DNA of 8,131 nt from the NCBI GenBank assembly GCA_003153055.1, contig PMBV01000190.1:1-8131 (forward strand), written 5' to 3'. Source of the stretch: Myxococcales bacterium (lineage in GTDB: Bacteria > Myxococcota > Myxococcia > Myxococcales > Myxococcaceae). The position numbers were made by a program, and so were the translations under genes. Positions 5,811 through 8,131 of the stretch are shown one piece after another. The first letter of the stretch is position 1; each line of letters begins with the position of its first letter. The notes under the pieces are model-generated. The model had not been told where the DNA came from. It saw only the letters and a program-made list of their open reading frames with translations, and did not search any database.

Positions 5811-6599
5811 TCAGAATGAGCCGGTGACCCGCAGGCCTCCGCTCGACGGGCCGAGGAACGCGCCGACGGAGATGGGAGACGCGTCGGCGGGGACGGTCCC
5901 CCAGATGACGCCCGAGAGGATGGAGGCCGCGCCCAAGCTCATGCCGGCGATGCCCAGGTTTCGCTGAGCGATGCCCGCGGTGATGCGCGCGCCGGCCTCC
6001 TCGTCGGTCAAGGTGACGCCCTGCGCCTTCCTCGTGGCGTCGAGATCGACCAGGGCCGTGCCGAACACGAAACCGCCAGCAGCCATCACCGCGACGCCGC
6101 TGATGACTGGCACCCAGAACCGTAGGCCCAGCCCGGGCTTCCTCGCGGGGGGCTCTGGAGGTGGGGCGGAGGCCTCGAACTGAACGACCAAGGCAGTCAC
6201 GGCCGCGTCGACGGCCGAGGCCACCTCGCCGAGGGCCCCTCCTTCGGCGCGAGCGCTCGCCAGCACCATTCCGTCTCCCGTGCTCTGCACCCTGAGCTCG
6301 AGGCGGTTCCGGTCTCCCGCGCGAGAGACCACCGCCACGAGGACGCTCTCGGCCCCCACCGCCTCGGCCACGGCGCCCAGGCACCTGAGGTCGGCGCCGC
6401 ACGAACCCGCCTGGCCCGCGAGCCCCGGAGGCATGGCGTCGGTCGTCAGCACGTCGTAGTGCTTGTCAGCCAGGGCCTGCTTGACCCGGTCGGCCCAGGT
6501 GGCCCGCTGCTCATTCGTGAGCCCTTGGCCATCGACCGAGAACAAGGCCATCTTCCCCGGAGAGACCGCGAGGACCAACACCGCCAGCGACGTCAGCAT
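5811..6599 (-). CDS. Exported or membrane protein of unknown function with C-terminal membrane hairpin
   Basis: This 262-aa protein has a signal-like N-terminus (MLTSLAVLVLAVSPGKMALF). Residues 18-140 form an alpha/beta domain with Cys67 and Cys73 in AGSCGADLRCLGAVAEAVGA (64-83), followed by ESVLVAVVSRAGDRNRLELRV (84-104). This layout resembles TolB/CsgG-like N-terminal domains found in many myxobacterial envelope proteins, but I cannot confirm that. A Pro-rich linker (145-155, ASAPPPEPPARK) leads to two probable membrane segments, 161-184 (FWVPVISGVAVMAAGGFVFG onward) and 214-236 (NLGIAGMSLGAASILSGVIW onward), joined by a charged loop. The first part would then be periplasmic. The ATG at 6599 has AAAGGA 8 nt upstream. 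The frame stays open upstream through the divergent uup gene on the opposite strand, but that extension lacks support. It converges on the AT-hook gene and diverges from uup. Confidence 0.7.
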   Translation of the reverse strand: MLTSLAVLVLAVSPGKMALFSVDGQGLTNEQRATWADRVKQALADKHYDVLTTDAMPPGLAGQAGSCGADLRCLGAVAEAVGAESVLVAVVSRAGDRNRLELRVQSTGDGMVLASARAEGGALGEVASAVDAAVTALVVQFEASAPPPEPPARKPGLGLRFWVPVISGVAVMAAGGFVFGTALVDLDATRKAQGVTLTDEEAGARITAGIAQRNLGIAGMSLGAASILSGVIWGTVPADASPISVGAFLGPSSGGLRVTGSF

Positions 6600-6607
6600 C
6601 GACCGAA

Positions 6608-6613
6608 TCCTTT
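6608..6613 (-). promoter_or_regulatory. Ribosome binding site deciding the start at 6599
   Basis: AAAGGA on the minus strand lies 8 nt before the ATG at 6599. It supports that start over longer in-frame starts that would overlap the divergent gene. Confidence 0.6.
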
Positions 6614-6635
6614 CTTGCCGCCACCTCAGCCCACC

Positions 6636-6658
6636 TGGCGAGCGCCACATCTTGGCGC
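6636..6658. repeat. Iterated TGGCG/CGCCA inverted repeats in the divergent gap
   Basis: TGGCG (6636-6640), CGCCA (6643-6647) and TGGCGC (6653-6658) occur in a row. They give two alternative stems: TGGCG-AG-CGCCA, and GCGCCA (6642-6647) with TGGCGC around a CATCT loop. This may be an operator with repeated half-sites or an RNA hairpin in the leader of the 6599 gene. Confidence 0.45.
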
Positions 6659-6664
6659 CCAGAT

Positions 6665-6708
6665 GACGTACCGCTCCTTGGCCGAGGTGGCCAGTCTCCT
6701 CGTACGTC
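6665..6708. repeat. Nested inverted repeat in the divergent gap
   Basis: GACGTAC (6665-6671) pairs with GTACGTC (6702-6708). Inside lies TGGCC (6679-6683) pairing with GGCCA (6689-6693) around GAGGT. The two internal-loop sides each contain CTCCT. It could be a cruciform, an operator or an RNA leader structure. Confidence 0.45.
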
Positions 6709-6755
6709 GAAGGCGCGGGCCGCCGCGCGCTGATGGGTGGCACGACGCCCGGATT

Positions 6756-6769
6756 CCGCGTACACGCGG
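6756..6769. repeat. Short hairpin directly before the uup start codon
   Basis: CCGCG (6756-6760) and CGCGG (6765-6769) form a perfect 5-bp G/C stem around TACA. It ends 4 nt before the ATG at 6774, occupying the place where a Shine-Dalgarno would be expected; none is visible. Confidence 0.5.
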
Positions 6770-6773
6770 CCCC

Positions 6774-8131
<1,358 letters not shown>

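Noticed and set aside
5662..5967. Possible 101-aa ORF running from the convergent spacer into the opposing gene
   Set aside because: Two-thirds of it is antisense to the gene at 5811-6599, its composition is Arg/Pro-rich, and it has no ribosome site.

Overview
The window is GC-rich, with strong G/C bias at third codon positions. It encodes lipoproteins, a secreted VWA protein, an outer-membrane-barrel-like protein, Ala/Pro/Lys-rich AT-hook-like sequence and small secreted two-cysteine proteins. This mix suggests a myxobacterium or close relative (Myxococcota). That assignment is an inference from composition and gene style; no marker gene in the window proves it. I see no insertion sequence, prophage, CRISPR array, rRNA or tRNA, and this looks like ordinary chromosome.

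Left part, minus strand (1-3017), read right to left. A predicted outer-membrane beta-barrel-like protein (3017-2082) overlaps by ATGA a lipoprotein of the phospholipase C/acid phosphatase family (2085-754). After 143 bp comes an 84-aa secreted protein with two cysteines (610-356). Then comes the first 89 codons of a class-I-like polyphosphate kinase 2 (268-1, cut by the window edge). Two of these four genes handle phosphate esters or polyphosphate, so a phosphorus-related neighbourhood is possible but unproven.

Middle (3094-4832). A VWA-domain lipoprotein on the plus strand (3094-4161) has a four-cysteine insert inside its VWA domain and no visible Shine-Dalgarno. It runs tail-to-tail, 8 bp apart, into an exported cyclophilin-type peptidyl-prolyl isomerase on the minus strand (4832-4170). 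Upstream of the isomerase is a perfect 16-bp operator-like inverted repeat overlapping a possible -10 box.

Right part (5093-8131). A small plus-strand gene probably starts at a TTG behind a strong GGAGG. Its product combines a short N-terminal module, an Ala/Pro/Lys linker with an AT-hook-like core, and a C-x4-C-x9-C-x2-H putative zinc knuckle. It ends at a cUUCGg hairpin terminator. A minus-strand gene for an exported or membrane protein of unknown function (6599-5811) is divergent from an ABC-F ATPase of the Uup type (6774 to the right edge, incomplete). The 174-bp divergent gap holds several inverted repeats, one of them directly before the Uup start codon.

No clearly new multi-gene system is visible. 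The best candidates for a second look are the AT-hook/zinc-knuckle protein, the coupled barrel-phosphoesterase pair, and the structured divergent gap before uup.
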